Assembly (NCBI GenBank): GCA_039917655.1
Contig: JBDSJC010000229.1
Span: 1 to 19,146, forward strand
From: PNKC01 sp039917655
Lineage (GTDB): Bacteria; Chloroflexota; Dehalococcoidia; Tepidiformales; Tepidiformaceae
Reading direction: 5' to 3'
DNA length: 19,146 nt
Position 1 is the first letter of the stretch. Every line of letters starts with the position of its first letter. Made by a program: the position numbers and the translations under genes. The notes under the pieces are model-generated. The model worked only from the letters and a program-made list of their open reading frames with translations, searched no databases and was not told where the DNA came from. Shown here piece after piece: positions 19,061-19,146 of this stretch.

Positions 19061-19146
19061 CTACGGTTTGGGTTCGAGGACGACGATCGTCAGGTCTTGC
19101 GGGAGTTGTGTGCGCGAGTACTGCACCTTCGGCAGCGGCTCGGGCT
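19061..19146 (-). CDS. C-terminal end of a minus-strand gene, product unknown
   Basis: Reading leftward from the window edge, one minus-strand frame stays open and ends in TAG at 19063-19061. Its last residues are PEPLPKVQYSRTQLPQDL and then TIVVLEPKP. Only 28 codons are visible, so no family can be assigned. The placement 10 nt from the convergent nitrilase stop, and the lack of any other gene in this end, make a real gene terminus plausible. Confidence 0.45.
   Translation of the reverse strand, partial: PEPLPKVQYSRTQLPQDLTIVVLEPKP

Noticed and set aside
1..19146. tRNA, rRNA, riboswitch or CRISPR elements
   Set aside because: Read-through found no cloverleaf with a plausible anticodon arm, no rRNA-like segment and no regularly spaced repeats; the 7-bp arrays are far too short and tight for CRISPR.

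Overview
The window is GC-rich and gene-dense, with no gap over 300 bases lacking a gene, and contains no rRNA, tRNA, CRISPR array or insertion sequence that I can see. A member of the Chloroflexota (Dehalococcoidia-like) or a similar high-GC lineage is suggested by a secreted protein with a TPTPTP-type Thr/Pro linker, many GTG starts, leaderless-looking promoters and the gene mix (CoxG, FprA, SCP2-like proteins, EEP hydrolase). This is an inference; nothing in the window fixes the taxon.

Layout. 1-1142 (minus): partial VOC protein, a RidA-family protein lacking the catalytic Arg, and a CoxG/SRPBCC protein. 1270-2279 (plus): an SCP2-like protein followed by a HigB/HigA toxin-antitoxin pair. 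2339-3303 (minus): an unknown protein translationally coupled to a DinB-family protein. 3469-4809 (plus): folC. 4846-6656 (minus): a two-CBS protein coupled to an FprA-type ferredoxin-NADP reductase. 6821-8441 (plus): a methylenetetrahydrofolate reductase-like protein and an EEP hydrolase. 8486-9371 (minus): a 58-residue protein and a TetR regulator behind a large dyad operator. 9566-10731 (plus): two paralogous secreted cupredoxin-like proteins. 10751-11299 (minus): Uma2 nuclease-like protein. 11346-13401 (plus): CNNM/CorC-type membrane protein and an FKBP lipoprotein. 13437-13697 (minus): small unknown protein. 13853-16617 (minus): a three-gene cluster. 16842-17268 (plus): a frameshifted VOC gene. 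17503-19050 (plus): a two-domain nitrilase-superfamily protein. 19061-19146 (minus): the 3' end of another gene.

The most interesting unit is the cluster at 13853-16617. A ferritin-like diiron protein with a complete E, ExxH, E, ExxH ligand set is followed 4 nt later by a clear paralog in which almost all metal ligands are replaced, then by a hairpin and an SCP2-like gene. A perfect 12-bp TetR-type palindrome lies upstream. I infer a heteromeric diiron oxidase or oxygenase acting on a hydrophobic substrate presented by the SCP2-like protein. A second SCP2-like paralog is encoded at 1270-1701.

Other system-level signals are: eight genes with a TANNNT hexamer 6-7 nt before the start codon, which predicts leaderless transcripts; three separate intergenic 7-bp tandem repeats; and a nitrilase protein with a degenerate second copy of the fold.
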